Source: an uncultured Novosphingobium sp. (GTDB lineage Bacteria > Pseudomonadota > Alphaproteobacteria > Sphingomonadales > Sphingomonadaceae). Taken from it: a stretch of 64,000 bases of DNA. This document shows, piece after piece, positions 29,371-37,637 of this stretch. The notes below the pieces were generated by a model, which saw only the letters and a list, made by a program, of their open reading frames with translations, ran no database searches and had not been told where the DNA came from. The position numbers and the translations under genes were made by a program. Every line of letters begins with the position of its first letter. The stretch's first letter is position 1. The stretch lies in the NCBI GenBank assembly GCA_946886075.1, contig CAMPHR010000008.1, forward strand, positions 36,984-100,983. Direction: 5' to 3'.

Positions 29371-30531
29371 TTAAGCAGCCTTGGCCGTTGCGTAGGCCCA
29401 GTCGAGCCACGGGCCGAGCGCCTCGATATCAGCGGTTTCGACCGTTGCACCGCACCAGATGCGCAGACCCGCCGGGGCGTCGCGATAGCCCGCGACGTCA
29501 TAGGCTGCGCCTTCCTTTTCGAGGAGGGCGGCAAAGGCCTTGATGAAGGCTTCGTCCGCGCCTTCGACCGTCAGGCAGACGCTGGTGGTCGAGCGGGTCG
29601 CCTCGTCAGCGGCGAGATGGCCGAGCCAGTCGCGTTCCTCAACGATCTTGTTCAGCGCCGCCGCATTGGCGTTGCTGCGGGCCATCAGGCCAGAGAGGCC
29701 GCCGAGCGACTTGCCCCATTCCAGCGCGAAGATCGCGTCTTCGACCGCCAGCATGGAGGGGGTGTTGATGGTCTCGCCCTTGAAAATGCCTTCGGCGAGC
29801 TTGCCCTTGGCCATCAGGCGGAAGACCTTGGGCAGCGGCCAGGACGGCGTGTGGTTTTCGAGACGCTCGACCGCGCGGGGGCCGAGGATCAGCACGCCAT
29901 GGCCGCCCTCGCCGCCCAGCACCTTCTGCCAGGAGAAGGTAGCGACGTCGATCTTGGTCCAGTCGATCTCGTATGCGAACACGCCGCTGGTCGCGTCGGC
30001 GAAGGTCAGACCTTCGCGATCCGCCGGGATCCAGTCGGCGTTCGGAACGCGCACGCCAGAGGTCGTGCCGTTCCAGGTGAACAGCACGTCATGCCCGAAG
30101 TTCACACCGTTCAGGTCGGGTAGCTGGCCATAGTCGGCGCGGATGATTGTCGGGTCAAGCTTCAGCTGCTTGGCCGCGTCCGTCACCCAGCCTTCGCCGA
30201 AGCTTTCCCAGGCGAGCGTCGTAACGGGCCGTGCGCCCAGCATCGTCCACATCGCCATTTCGAAGGCGCCGGTGTCGGAACCGGGCACGATGCCGATGCG
30301 GTGTGTGTCGGGAAGCTGAAGCAGCTCGCGCATCAGGTCGATGCAGTAAGCCAAGCGGGTCTTGCCGATCTTGGCGCGGTGCGAGCGGCCGAGGGATTCA
30401 GCGCTCAGCTTGTCGGCGCTCCAGCCCGGAGGCTTGGCGCAGGGACCGGAAGAGAAATAGGGGCGAGCCGGTTTAGTCGTCGGCTGGGCCGCGGGCGCAA
30501 TGGTGGCGTCGGCGGCGGTAACATCAGTCAT
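29371..30531 (-). CDS. serC: Phosphoserine aminotransferase
   Basis: This 386-aa PLP enzyme makes phosphoserine from 3-phosphohydroxypyruvate and glutamate; it can also serve vitamin B6 synthesis in some bacteria. It belongs to the longer alphaproteobacterial SerC type. Motifs are PYFSSGPCAKPPGW at the N-terminus, FTWNGTTSGVRVPN, and the PLP lysine in FSWQKVLGGEGGHGVLIL. serA follows 112 bp downstream on the same strand, so the first two serine-pathway steps are encoded together. Confidence 0.94.
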   Translation of the reverse strand: MTDVTAADATIAPAAQPTTKPARPYFSSGPCAKPPGWSADKLSAESLGRSHRAKIGKTRLAYCIDLMRELLQLPDTHRIGIVPGSDTGAFEMAMWTMLGARPVTTLAWESFGEGWVTDAAKQLKLDPTIIRADYGQLPDLNGVNFGHDVLFTWNGTTSGVRVPNADWIPADREGLTFADATSGVFAYEIDWTKIDVATFSWQKVLGGEGGHGVLILGPRAVERLENHTPSWPLPKVFRLMAKGKLAEGIFKGETINTPSMLAVEDAIFALEWGKSLGGLSGLMARSNANAAALNKIVEERDWLGHLAADEATRSTTSVCLTVEGADEAFIKAFAALLEKEGAAYDVAGYRDAPAGLRIWCGATVETADIEALGPWLDWAYATAKAA

Positions 30532-30717
30532 GTACGCTTCTCCTTGCAGAGAGCACGCGCGGCGTTGGGACCGCGTGGCCCGGCGGCCGCTCTAAAGATC
30601 AGCCATTAAGAGTCAAGCCGAATGTCTGGATGCGACGAACCGTTGCCAAGATTAACCAACGAAGCGGCGAGCCGTGGTAAACGGTCGATCATGGAAGAGC
30701 GGGCAAGGGGGATAGCA

Positions 30718-31383
30718 ATGCGTGGCGCGGGGCGGGCGGCCCTGTTGGCGCTGTGCATGACCTTGGCATCTTGCGGCGGCGATATCGTGCCGCGCGGGCG
30801 GGTGGAGCGGCCGTCCAAGCCGGTGAAGAACGCTCGCCCTTCTGCCCCTCCGCCCATGGAATTGCGGCAGTGCCTCGTGAAGCTGCAATCGCAATCGGTC
30901 TTGTTCCAGCCCCTGCCCGACCAGAATTTTGGCGGCGGCTGTTCGGCGATGGGCAGCGTGAAGCTGCTCGACATCGGCGTGCCTGCCACCAATCTGGGCG
31001 CCATGACATGTGGACTGGCGGCTAATTTCGCGGCCTGGGCGCGCTATGGGGTGCAGCCTGCGGCGCGGCTGATCCTGGGGGCTGAGATCGAGCGGATCGA
31101 GACGTTCGGCACCTATAATTGCCGGCCGATAGCGGGCAGCGGCAAGCTTTCCGAACATGCGCACAGCAATGCGGTGGACGTGTCCGCCTTTGTCCTGTCG
31201 GATGGGCGGCGGATCACGATCGAGCAGGGGTGGAACGGCGACAAGCAGACGCGGCAGTTTCTGGAGGTGGTGCGGGCGAGCGCCTGCAAGCGGTTCCGCA
31301 CTGTGCTGAGCCCGGATTACAATGTCGCGCACCGGGATCATTTTCATTTCGATATGGGTGGAAGAGGTGGCTTTTGCCGCTGA
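30718..31383 (+). CDS. Extensin-like C-terminal domain lipoprotein
   Basis: The 221-aa predicted lipoprotein has a signal sequence with lipobox TLASC just ahead of GGDIVPRG, a short Pro/Lys linker, then the extensin-like C-terminal domain of bacteria. That domain carries cysteines, SEHAHSNAVDVSAF (His and Asp resembling the metal-peptidase-like site of VanY/D-Ala carboxypeptidase relatives), HRDHFHFDMG, and the family ending GGFCR. A role in cell-wall handling is plausible but unproven. I choose the ATG at 30718, preceded by AAGGGGG, over earlier in-frame starts at 30622 and 30691. Confidence 0.82.
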   Translation: MRGAGRAALLALCMTLASCGGDIVPRGRVERPSKPVKNARPSAPPPMELRQCLVKLQSQSVLFQPLPDQNFGGGCSAMGSVKLLDIGVPATNLGAMTCGLAANFAAWARYGVQPAARLILGAEIERIETFGTYNCRPIAGSGKLSEHAHSNAVDVSAFVLSDGRRITIEQGWNGDKQTRQFLEVVRASACKRFRTVLSPDYNVAHRDHFHFDMGGRGGFCR

Positions 31384-31442
31384 CAGCGGCGGGGGCGGCT
31401 TTTGCCGCTGAGCAAAAAAAGGCGGGTGGCTTTTGCCGCTGA
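31369..31442 (+). repeat. Three tandem copies of GGCTTTTGCCGCTGA
   Basis: Exact 15-bp copies lie at 31369-31383, 31397-31411 and 31428-31442. The first is the end of the extensin-like gene and encodes its last residues and stop; the other two are intergenic. Spacing is 28 and 31 bp. Confidence 0.85.
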
Positions 31443-31461
31443 GCTTCCTAAGTTGGGTTGA

Positions 31462-32337
31462 ATGACAAGAAAAGAAATCGAAGAACGCAAATTCCGTCCC
31501 GCCCGGCAGGAAGCCGCAGACGCCAAGAAGACCGTCGGGACTCCCCAGACCAACAGCGCCGCTTATCGGCTGGCGTTCCAGGACACCGAATTCCTGCTGC
31601 GCGAGGATTTGCGGCCGGTGCGATTCCAGCTGGAATTGCTCAAACCCCAGTTGTTGATGGACGAGGCGAAGATCGAGTCCACATTTGTCTTCTATGGTTC
31701 GGCGCGCATTCCGGAGCCCGAGGAGGTGCAGACGCGGATCGACGCCGCGACGACGCCCGATCAGCGGCGTATCGCCGAAAATCTGGGGAAGAAGGCACGC
31801 TATTATGATGAGGCGCGCAAGCTCGCGCGGATCGCGGCGCAGTATCCAGTGAATGAGGCGGGATGCCGTCACTTCGTGGTTTGCTCCGGCGGCGGCCCGT
31901 CGATCATGGAAGCGGCCAATCGTGGCGCGGCCGATGTCGGCGCGCAGACGATCGGGATGAACATCGTGCTGCCGCATGAGCAGGCGCCTAATCGTTTCGT
32001 GACGCCGGAACTGAGCTTCCAGTTTCACTATTTTGCACTGAGGAAGATGCATTTTCTGCTGCGGGCGCGGGCTCTGGCGGTGTTTCCCGGCGGGTTCGGC
32101 ACGTTTGACGAGATGTTTGAATTGCTGACGCTGATCCAGACGGGGAAGATGAAGCCTATTCCGGTGCTACTGTTCGGGCGGGAGTTCTGGACACGGGTGG
32201 TGGATTTCGAGGCACTTGCCGAAGAGGGTGTGATTTCGCCTTCGGACTTGAATTTGCTGACCTGGGTCGAGACGGCCGAGGATGCGTGGAAGGCGGTGCA
32301 GACTTTTTACCAGGATAGCGAAGTGCCGGGGTGTTGA
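31462..32337 (+). CDS. LOG-family protein (nucleotide phosphoribohydrolase-like)
   Basis: This 291-aa member of the larger LOG/TIGR00730-related subfamily has a Rossmann-like nucleotide-binding fold. The hallmark PGGFGTFDE (PGGxGTxxE) is present near residue 200, and CSGGGPSIMEAANRGA matches the other conserved loop. LOG enzymes cleave nucleoside monophosphates at the N-glycosidic bond, releasing cytokinin-like bases in plants and some bacteria. For this long bacterial form the natural substrate is uncertain. The next gene downstream is a nucleotidase. Confidence 0.85.
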   Translation: MTRKEIEERKFRPARQEAADAKKTVGTPQTNSAAYRLAFQDTEFLLREDLRPVRFQLELLKPQLLMDEAKIESTFVFYGSARIPEPEEVQTRIDAATTPDQRRIAENLGKKARYYDEARKLARIAAQYPVNEAGCRHFVVCSGGGPSIMEAANRGAADVGAQTIGMNIVLPHEQAPNRFVTPELSFQFHYFALRKMHFLLRARALAVFPGGFGTFDEMFELLTLIQTGKMKPIPVLLFGREFWTRVVDFEALAEEGVISPSDLNLLTWVETAEDAWKAVQTFYQDSEVPGC

Positions 32338-32344
32338 CGTCTTT

Positions 32345-32500
32345 CCTCTCCCCGCCGGGGAGAGGATGCTGAGACTTGGCGGCTCGGCCGCCTAGTCGTA
32401 GCTGGAGAGGGGGCGAGGGCTTGCCCCCCTCCCCCTCATCCAACTTCGCCTAGGCCTTTTGGGCCAAGGCTTCGTATCCTTCTCCCTCGAGGGGAGAAGG
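32345..32500. repeat. Composite intergenic palindrome cluster
   Basis: At least five stems stand in a row: CCTCTCCCC/GGGGAGAGG, GGCGGC/GCCGCC, GGGGGCGAGGGCTTGCCCCC, GGCC-TTTT-GGCC and CCTTCTCCC/GGGGAGAAGG. It includes the CTCATCCAACTTCGCCTAG block shared with 24694-24840. Confidence 0.7.
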
Positions 32501-32544
32501 GTTAGTGGGTTGCTCTCGCCATCGTGGGGGACTAGGGCGCGGCC

Positions 32545-33216
32545 ATGCTTGCCTCGCTTGCCCATGTCGATTGCTGGATCTTCGATCTGGACAATACGCT
32601 GTATCCGGCGAAGGCAGACCTGTTCGCGCTTATCGACGTGAAGATGGGCGAGTTCATCCAAGGGCTGCTGGGCTGCGATGCTGACGTCGCGAAGGCTACG
32701 CAGAAGCGCTACTTCATGGAGCATGGCACGACATTGTCGGGGTTGATGCATCATCATGGCATCGAGCCGCGCGCGTTCCTCGACTATGTCCACGACATTT
32801 CGATGGACCGGCTGCAGGTGGATGAGGCGTTGAATGCGCATATCGCGGCGCTGCCGGGTCGCCGCCTGATCTTTACCAATGGCGATGCGGATTATGCGCA
32901 GCGGGTGTTGGACAGGCTGGGGCTGGGGCAAGCGTTCGAGCTGATCCACGACATTCACGCCTGCCAATATGTGCCCAAGCCCGATCCGTCAGGCTATGCC
33001 GAGTTGTGCCGGGTGCATGGGGTCGATCCCCGCCGCGCCGCTTTCTTCGAGGATATGGCCCGCAACCTGCGGCCTGCCAAGGCGATCGGCATGAGCACCA
33101 TCTGGGTGAATAACGGCTCAGAAGCGGGCAATCATGAGCATCATCCGGACTTTATCGATTTCGAAACCGACCATCTGACGCCATTCCTGGCCGACATTCT
33201 GGGGACAAGACCATGA
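32545..33216 (+). CDS. Pyrimidine 5'-nucleotidase-type HAD hydrolase
   Basis: This 223-aa haloacid-dehalogenase-superfamily phosphatase resembles the yeast Sdt1/Phm8 pyrimidine 5'-nucleotidase type. The four HAD motifs are seen as FDLDNTLYP (nucleophile Asp), FTNGD, the Lys in KPDPSGY, and FEDMARNL. The helical cap between motifs 1 and 2 has [19 protein letters not shown], typical of that subgroup. It probably dephosphorylates nucleoside monophosphates. Its stop overlaps the dapD start by 4 bases (ATGA). Confidence 0.85.
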   Translation: MLASLAHVDCWIFDLDNTLYPAKADLFALIDVKMGEFIQGLLGCDADVAKATQKRYFMEHGTTLSGLMHHHGIEPRAFLDYVHDISMDRLQVDEALNAHIAALPGRRLIFTNGDADYAQRVLDRLGLGQAFELIHDIHACQYVPKPDPSGYAELCRVHGVDPRRAAFFEDMARNLRPAKAIGMSTIWVNNGSEAGNHEHHPDFIDFETDHLTPFLADILGTRP

Positions 33217-34052
33217 GCCAAGACCTGATCGCCACCATCGACGCCGCCTGGGAGGACCGGGCCAATGTCAGCCTGACGACGCAGGGCGAAGTTCGGCAGG
33301 CCGTTGATAGGGCGTTGGCGCTGTTGGACAAGGGCGAGCTGCGCGTGGCCGAGCCGACCGGCGAAGGCTGGCAGGTCAACCAGTGGGCGAAGAAAGCGGT
33401 GCTGCTGTCCTTCCGCCTCAACGACAATGCGATGATCGACAATGGTCCGGGCGCGGGCCACTGGTGGGACAAGGTGCCGAGCAAGTTCGCGGGCTGGGAC
33501 GAAGCGGCGTTCCGTTCCGCCGGTTTCCGTGCGGTCCCGGGCAGCTTCGCGCGCGCTGGATCGCATATCGCGAAGAACGTCATCCTCATGCCGAGCTTCG
33601 TCAATATCGGCGCGTTCGTCGATGAAGGCACGATGGTCGATACCTGGGTGACGGTCGGCAGCTGCGCGCAGATCGGCAAGAATGTCCACTTGTCGGGCGG
33701 CGTCGGCATCGGCGGCGTGCTGGAGCCGTTGCAGGCCGATCCGGTGATCATCGAGGATGATTGCTTCATCGGCGCGCGGTCGGAAGTCGTTGAAGGCGTG
33801 CGCATCGGCAAGGGTTCGGTGCTGTCGATGGGCGTGTTCATCGGCATGTCGACCAAGATCGTCGATCGCGCCACTGGCGAAGTCTTCATCGGCGAAGTGC
33901 CGCCCTATTCGGTGGTCGTGCCGGGATCGCTGCCGGGCAAGCCGCTGCCTGACGGCACGCCGGGACCGAGCCTTTATTGCGCGGTGATCGTCAAGCGGGT
34001 GGATGCTCAGACGCGGTCGAAGACGGGGATCAACGAGCTGCTGCGGGATTAA
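33213..34052 (+). CDS. dapD: Tetrahydrodipicolinate N-succinyltransferase
   Basis: This 279-aa trimeric enzyme adds succinyl-CoA to tetrahydrodipicolinate in lysine and diaminopimelate synthesis. An N-terminal helical domain is followed by left-handed beta-helix hexapeptide repeats (for example [20 protein letters not shown] and [18 protein letters not shown]). [20 protein letters not shown] is a family signature. The length is normal. It is translationally coupled to the HAD phosphatase gene. Confidence 0.94.
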   Translation: MSQDLIATIDAAWEDRANVSLTTQGEVRQAVDRALALLDKGELRVAEPTGEGWQVNQWAKKAVLLSFRLNDNAMIDNGPGAGHWWDKVPSKFAGWDEAAFRSAGFRAVPGSFARAGSHIAKNVILMPSFVNIGAFVDEGTMVDTWVTVGSCAQIGKNVHLSGGVGIGGVLEPLQADPVIIEDDCFIGARSEVVEGVRIGKGSVLSMGVFIGMSTKIVDRATGEVFIGEVPPYSVVVPGSLPGKPLPDGTPGPSLYCAVIVKRVDAQTRSKTGINELLRD

Positions 34053-34059
34053 TCTCTGT

Positions 34060-34195
34060 CATCTCCCCTCCCGCAGGCGGGAGGGGCTGGGGGTGGGCTG
34101 CGAGCGACGCGAGCGCTGTGCGGGCTATCAGGTCAGACGCGACCGCTTCGCGCTCTCACCCACCCCTTCCCCCTCCCCCCTGCGGGAGGGGCTTA
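34060..34195. repeat. Long intergenic inverted repeat
   Basis: CCCCTCCCGCAGGCGGGAGGGG plus GGGGGTGGG on the left face CCCACCCCTTCCCC and CCTGCGGGAGGGGC on the right, enclosing about 60 bp. It fills the gap between dapD and the ABC transporter gene. Confidence 0.7.
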
Positions 34196-34227
34196 TAAGA
34201 TGAGCGCTGGTCGCCTACATTGCCGCA

Positions 34228-36087
34228 ATGCCGCCATCTACCCATGACAACACGCCTCTTCCGCCCGTCTGGGCGACGTTCCGGCGGTTCCTTCCCTATC
34301 TCTGGCCCGCTGATGCTCCTGCTCTGCGGCGGCGCGTGTCGATCGCCATGCTGCTCGTGGTGATCGCGAAGGTCATCAGCCTGGCGATGCCCTTTGCCTA
34401 TAAGGCCGCGATTGATCGCATGGCTCCGGGGATGGAGCCGGGCGTGACGCTCGCCGTCGCGTTGGTCGTCGCCTATGCGGGGGCGCGGTTCGGGAGCGTG
34501 TTGTTCGACAATCTGCGCAATGCCGTGTTCGAGCGGGTTGGGCAGGAGGCGGGACGGCGGCTGTCTGACGATGTGTTCGTGCATCTGCACCGTCTTTCCC
34601 TGCGCTTCCACCTTGATCGCCGGACGGGCGCGGTCACCAAAATCGTTGAACGGGGCACGAAAAGCATCGACACGATGCTGTATTTCCTGCTGTTCAACAT
34701 CGCGCCGACGGTGCTGGAACTGGCGGCAGTCTGCGTCATCTTCTTCGTAAAGTTCGGGCCCGGGCTGGTCGCGGCGACATTGGTGATGGTGGGCCTCTAT
34801 ATCTGGTTCACCCGGACGATTACCGAATGGCGCAACCAGTTGCGCCGCGACATGGTGGACATGGACACCAATGCCGTCGCGCATGCCGTGGACAGCTTGC
34901 TCAATTTCGAAACCGTCAAATATTTCGGCGCGGAAGAGCGGGAAGCGGACCGATATGCCACGGCCATGCGGCGTTATGCCGATGCGGCGGTGAAGTCCGA
35001 AAACAGTCTTGCGTGGCTTAACATCGGACAGTCTCTTATCACCAACCTGATGATGGCGGGCGCGATGGGCTATACCGTCTGGGGATGGAGCAACGGCAGC
35101 TTCACCACGGGCGATGTGGTTCTCGTCAATACATTGCTTAGCCAACTATTCAGGCCGTTGGACCTTCTCGGCATGGTGTATCGGACGATCCGGCAGGGCC
35201 TGATCGATATGGAGGCGATGTACAGGCTGATCGACACGCAGGCGGAAATTGCCGACGCGCCGGGGGCTGCAGCGTTGAAGGTGAAGACGGGCGAGGTCAA
35301 CTTTGATCATGTCCGCTTTGGCTATGATCCTGATCGGGAGATTCTGCACGACGTCAGCTTTACCGTGCCTGCGGGCAAGACGCTGGCGATCGTCGGGCCA
35401 TCAGGCGCGGGGAAATCGACCATCGCGCGGACGCTGTTCCGCTTTTACGACATCCAGAGCGGGCGCATTCTGATTGATGGCCAGGATATTGCCGAGGTTA
35501 CGCAGTCGTCCCTGCGCGCGGCGATCGGGATCGTGCCGCAGGACATGGTGCTGTTCAACGACACAGTCGGTTATAATATCGGCTATGGCCGTGCAGCCGC
35601 GAGCCAAGAGGAAATCGAGGCGGCGGCCAAAGCGGCTTCCATCCATGATTTCATCATGCGGCTACCGCAGGGATATGACACACGGGTTGGCGAGCGGGGT
35701 CTGAAGCTGTCCGGGGGTGAGAAGCAGCGGGTGGCAATTGCGCGCACCTTGCTCAAGGACCCTCCGGTGCTGGTGCTGGACGAAGCGACGAGCGCGCTCG
35801 ATAGCCGGACAGAGACGGAAATCCAGGACGTGCTGCGCAGCATTTCGCGTAAGCGCACGACACTGGTGGTCGCGCATCGGCTCTCGACGGTGGTGGACGC
35901 GGATGAGATCATCGTGCTGGATCAAGGGAGGATCGTGGAGCGCGGGCGCCATGCGGATCTGGTACGGGCTGATGGCCTCTACGCTACGATGTGGGCGCGC
36001 CAGGCGACGGAGCGCGACGACATGCCTACAGAGCCGGTGATAGAGGATGGTTTTGCGAGTTCGCAGCCTGCATTGTCGATCCGGTAA
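34228..36087 (+). CDS. atm1: ABC exporter, Atm1/ABCB7 family (half transporter)
   Basis: This 619-aa fused permease-ATPase works as a homodimer in the inner membrane. Residues 1-340 hold six membrane helices with glutathione-contact-like segments (FNIAPTVLELAAV, ETVKYFGAEERE). The ATPase shows Walker A GPSGAGKST, Q-loop IVPQDMVLFNDT, signature LSGGEKQRVAIARTLLKDP, Walker B VLVLDEATSALD and the H-loop VVAHRLST. The family, with the structurally studied NaAtm1 of the sphingomonad Novosphingobium aromaticivorans, exports glutathione persulfide or metal-glutathione species. The C-terminal tail after the H-loop is about 60 residues. Confidence 0.9.
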   Translation: MPPSTHDNTPLPPVWATFRRFLPYLWPADAPALRRRVSIAMLLVVIAKVISLAMPFAYKAAIDRMAPGMEPGVTLAVALVVAYAGARFGSVLFDNLRNAVFERVGQEAGRRLSDDVFVHLHRLSLRFHLDRRTGAVTKIVERGTKSIDTMLYFLLFNIAPTVLELAAVCVIFFVKFGPGLVAATLVMVGLYIWFTRTITEWRNQLRRDMVDMDTNAVAHAVDSLLNFETVKYFGAEEREADRYATAMRRYADAAVKSENSLAWLNIGQSLITNLMMAGAMGYTVWGWSNGSFTTGDVVLVNTLLSQLFRPLDLLGMVYRTIRQGLIDMEAMYRLIDTQAEIADAPGAAALKVKTGEVNFDHVRFGYDPDREILHDVSFTVPAGKTLAIVGPSGAGKSTIARTLFRFYDIQSGRILIDGQDIAEVTQSSLRAAIGIVPQDMVLFNDTVGYNIGYGRAAASQEEIEAAAKAASIHDFIMRLPQGYDTRVGERGLKLSGGEKQRVAIARTLLKDPPVLVLDEATSALDSRTETEIQDVLRSISRKRTTLVVAHRLSTVVDADEIIVLDQGRIVERGRHADLVRADGLYATMWARQATERDDMPTEPVIEDGFASSQPALSIR

Positions 36088-36099
36088 GGAGCATTGGAG

Positions 36100-36378
36100 A
36101 TGACGCAAACGATCCGGAACAACTGGCGGCTCGCGCCGTGGCTGTTGGTCGCCACCCTGTTGGCGCTGCCGCTGGTCGCGATGCAGTTCACCGATGAAGT
36201 GCGCTGGACCGTGCACGACTTCCTGGCGGCTGGCGTGCTGCTTGGCGGTGCTGCGCTTATCTATGAAATGGGCGTGCGGCGGCTGACTGGACGCGGACAG
36301 CGGCTTGTTGCAGCGGGTGCGCTCATCGTCGCGGTCGCGCTGCTTTGGGCTGAAGGCGCGGTGGGCATCTTTTCTTGA
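36100..36378 (+). CDS. Small three-helix membrane protein
   Basis: The 92-aa hydrophobic protein has three predicted membrane helices (LAPWLLVATLLALPLVAM, FLAAGVLLGGAALIYEM and LVAAGALIVAVALLWAEGAV). I do not recognise the family with certainty. It starts 12 bases after the Atm1 stop with GGAG at 36088-36091 as ribosome binding site, so it belongs to the same transcript. The ATG at 36100 fits that site better than the one at 36094. Confidence 0.72.
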   Translation: MTQTIRNNWRLAPWLLVATLLALPLVAMQFTDEVRWTVHDFLAAGVLLGGAALIYEMGVRRLTGRGQRLVAAGALIVAVALLWAEGAVGIFS

Positions 36379-36383
36379 AGCCC

Positions 36384-36424
36384 AGGGGAGCGGCCCCGGC
36401 TTCAAGGCCGGAGGCCGCTCCCCT
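36384..36424. terminator. Hairpin between convergent genes
   Basis: A 12-bp perfect stem, AGGGGAGCGGCC / GGCCGCTCCCCT, encloses a smaller CCGGC/GCCGG stem. It is placed between the stops of the small membrane protein and the coiled-coil protein and could serve both strands, though T-runs are weak. Confidence 0.7.
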
Positions 36425-36431
36425 GACATGA

Positions 36432-37040
36432 TCAGCGATTGGTTACTGTGGTGGTCGTCTTTTCGACCACCGTCGCGGGTGCGGCGGTCGTCTTGCGCAC
36501 GACCTTGCGCTTGACCGGCGCGGCCTTGCGAACAGTCGTGGGCGCGGTCTTCACGGTCTCGGTAGTGACCGTGGTAGCGGCGGGAGCAGTTGCGGCAGCA
36601 GCGCGAGCTGCACGGGCGTCGGCAGCGGCGGAAGCGGCGGCGCGTTCAGCCGCATCGGCGCGGGCGTTGGCGGCGGCGGCGTCCTGCTGCGCGGCGGCGG
36701 CGGTGGAGGCCTGAACGTCTGCTTCCGTCTTCACGCTTGCCTGGCTCTGGCCGATGGCGGTGTCAGCAAAGCCCTGCGCTTCGACAGCGGCCTTGATAGC
36801 GTCCTGTTCCTTGCCGCTCTTCAGCCGTTCCTTGGCCAGGCGGAGCGAAGCTTGAGCCTGTGCTATGACGGCCGGGTCGAACTGACCGGCCTGCAATTTG
36901 GAGGCAGCGTCGATCTTGCCCTGGGCCTGCGCGATCGCCTTGAGCGCCTGTTCCTCGTCACCAGCGAGTGCGGGACCGCTCGCGAGGAAAAGCGCCGAAG
37001 CCGCGGCAAAAGCGCGCAGGGAATAGCCGAATGTACGCAT
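36432..37040 (-). CDS. Exported Ala-rich coiled-coil protein (DUF4398-like)
   Basis: The 202-aa protein has a signal peptide (residues 1-26, ...ASGPALAG), an alanine-rich helical region (residues 30-150, heptad-like, with QAQASLRLAKERLKSGKEQ as in DUF4398 proteins), and a basic Thr/Ala/Val-rich tail (PVKRKVVRKTT). A periplasmic or envelope-associated structural role is likely; nothing catalytic is seen. The start is ATG 37040 with AGGAGAG upstream; an upstream start at 37055 is less likely. Confidence 0.7.
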   Translation of the reverse strand: MRTFGYSLRAFAAASALFLASGPALAGDEEQALKAIAQAQGKIDAASKLQAGQFDPAVIAQAQASLRLAKERLKSGKEQDAIKAAVEAQGFADTAIGQSQASVKTEADVQASTAAAAQQDAAAANARADAAERAAASAAADARAARAAAATAPAATTVTTETVKTAPTTVRKAAPVKRKVVRKTTAAPATVVEKTTTTVTNR

Positions 37041-37129
37041 ATTCTCTCCTGTCAATGTTGAGAGCCGGGTAACGTACCGAAACGAACCGGGTTCCAGATG
37101 CGCCGTTGCAGGAGGGGGATGAGCGGCGC

Positions 37130-37528
37130 TCAGTCGGACAGGAAAGGCGCGGCGACTTCAGCAGGGACGCGCAGGATGCGGCCGCTTGTCCGGTCGATGA
37201 TCGCCCAGGTGGATTTGGCAATGACCTTGACCTTGCCGTCCGCGCCGATGAACTCCATGTGGCGGTCGAACCGGGCGCCCCGGGGCGCTTCCGGTATCCA
37301 GGTGCGGGCGGTCACCACCTCCCCTTCCCGCACATTGCCGCGATAGTCGATCTCGTGCCGGGTCACGACCCAGACATAGGCGTCGAGATGTTCGGGCGCG
37401 GCATCGCGGGTCCAATGTTCGGTCGCGACCTGCTCCATCCATTGCACCCAGACGGCGTTGTTCACATGGCCGAGGATATCGATATGCTCGGGGCCTGCGG
37501 TGATGTGGGTGGTGTAGGTGGAGGACAT
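37130..37528 (-). CDS. Acyl-CoA thioesterase, 4-hydroxybenzoyl-CoA thioesterase-like
   Basis: The 132-aa single hot-dog-fold thioesterase has the active-site segment GPEHIDILGHVNNAVWVQWM, with the conserved Asp and the HVNN motif, near residues 12-31. A long central strand region (YRGNVREGEVVTARTWI) is as in YbgC/FadM relatives. It would hydrolyse an acyl-CoA thioester; chain specificity is not readable. It is on the same strand as, and just upstream of, the coiled-coil gene, separated by about 90 bp. Confidence 0.85.
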   Translation of the reverse strand: MSSTYTTHITAGPEHIDILGHVNNAVWVQWMEQVATEHWTRDAAPEHLDAYVWVVTRHEIDYRGNVREGEVVTARTWIPEAPRGARFDRHMEFIGADGKVKVIAKSTWAIIDRTSGRILRVPAEVAAPFLSD

Positions 37529-37593
37529 TATCCCCCCTCCCCGTTCGCGCCAAGCTTATTGAAGCCCATCACTTCTCGTTGAAGAAAAGAAGA

Positions 37594-37620
37594 GCCCTTC
37601 GACAAGCTCAGGGCGAACGG
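37594..37620. repeat. Dispersed palindrome (CCCTTCGACAAGCTCAGGG)
   Basis: A 27-bp element reading GCCCTTCGACAAGCTCAGGG then CGAACGG. It is nearly the same sequence as the element at 21584, with related arms at 8848. Confidence 0.7.
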
Positions 37621-37637
37621 AGGAGAGGTGAGCAGAT

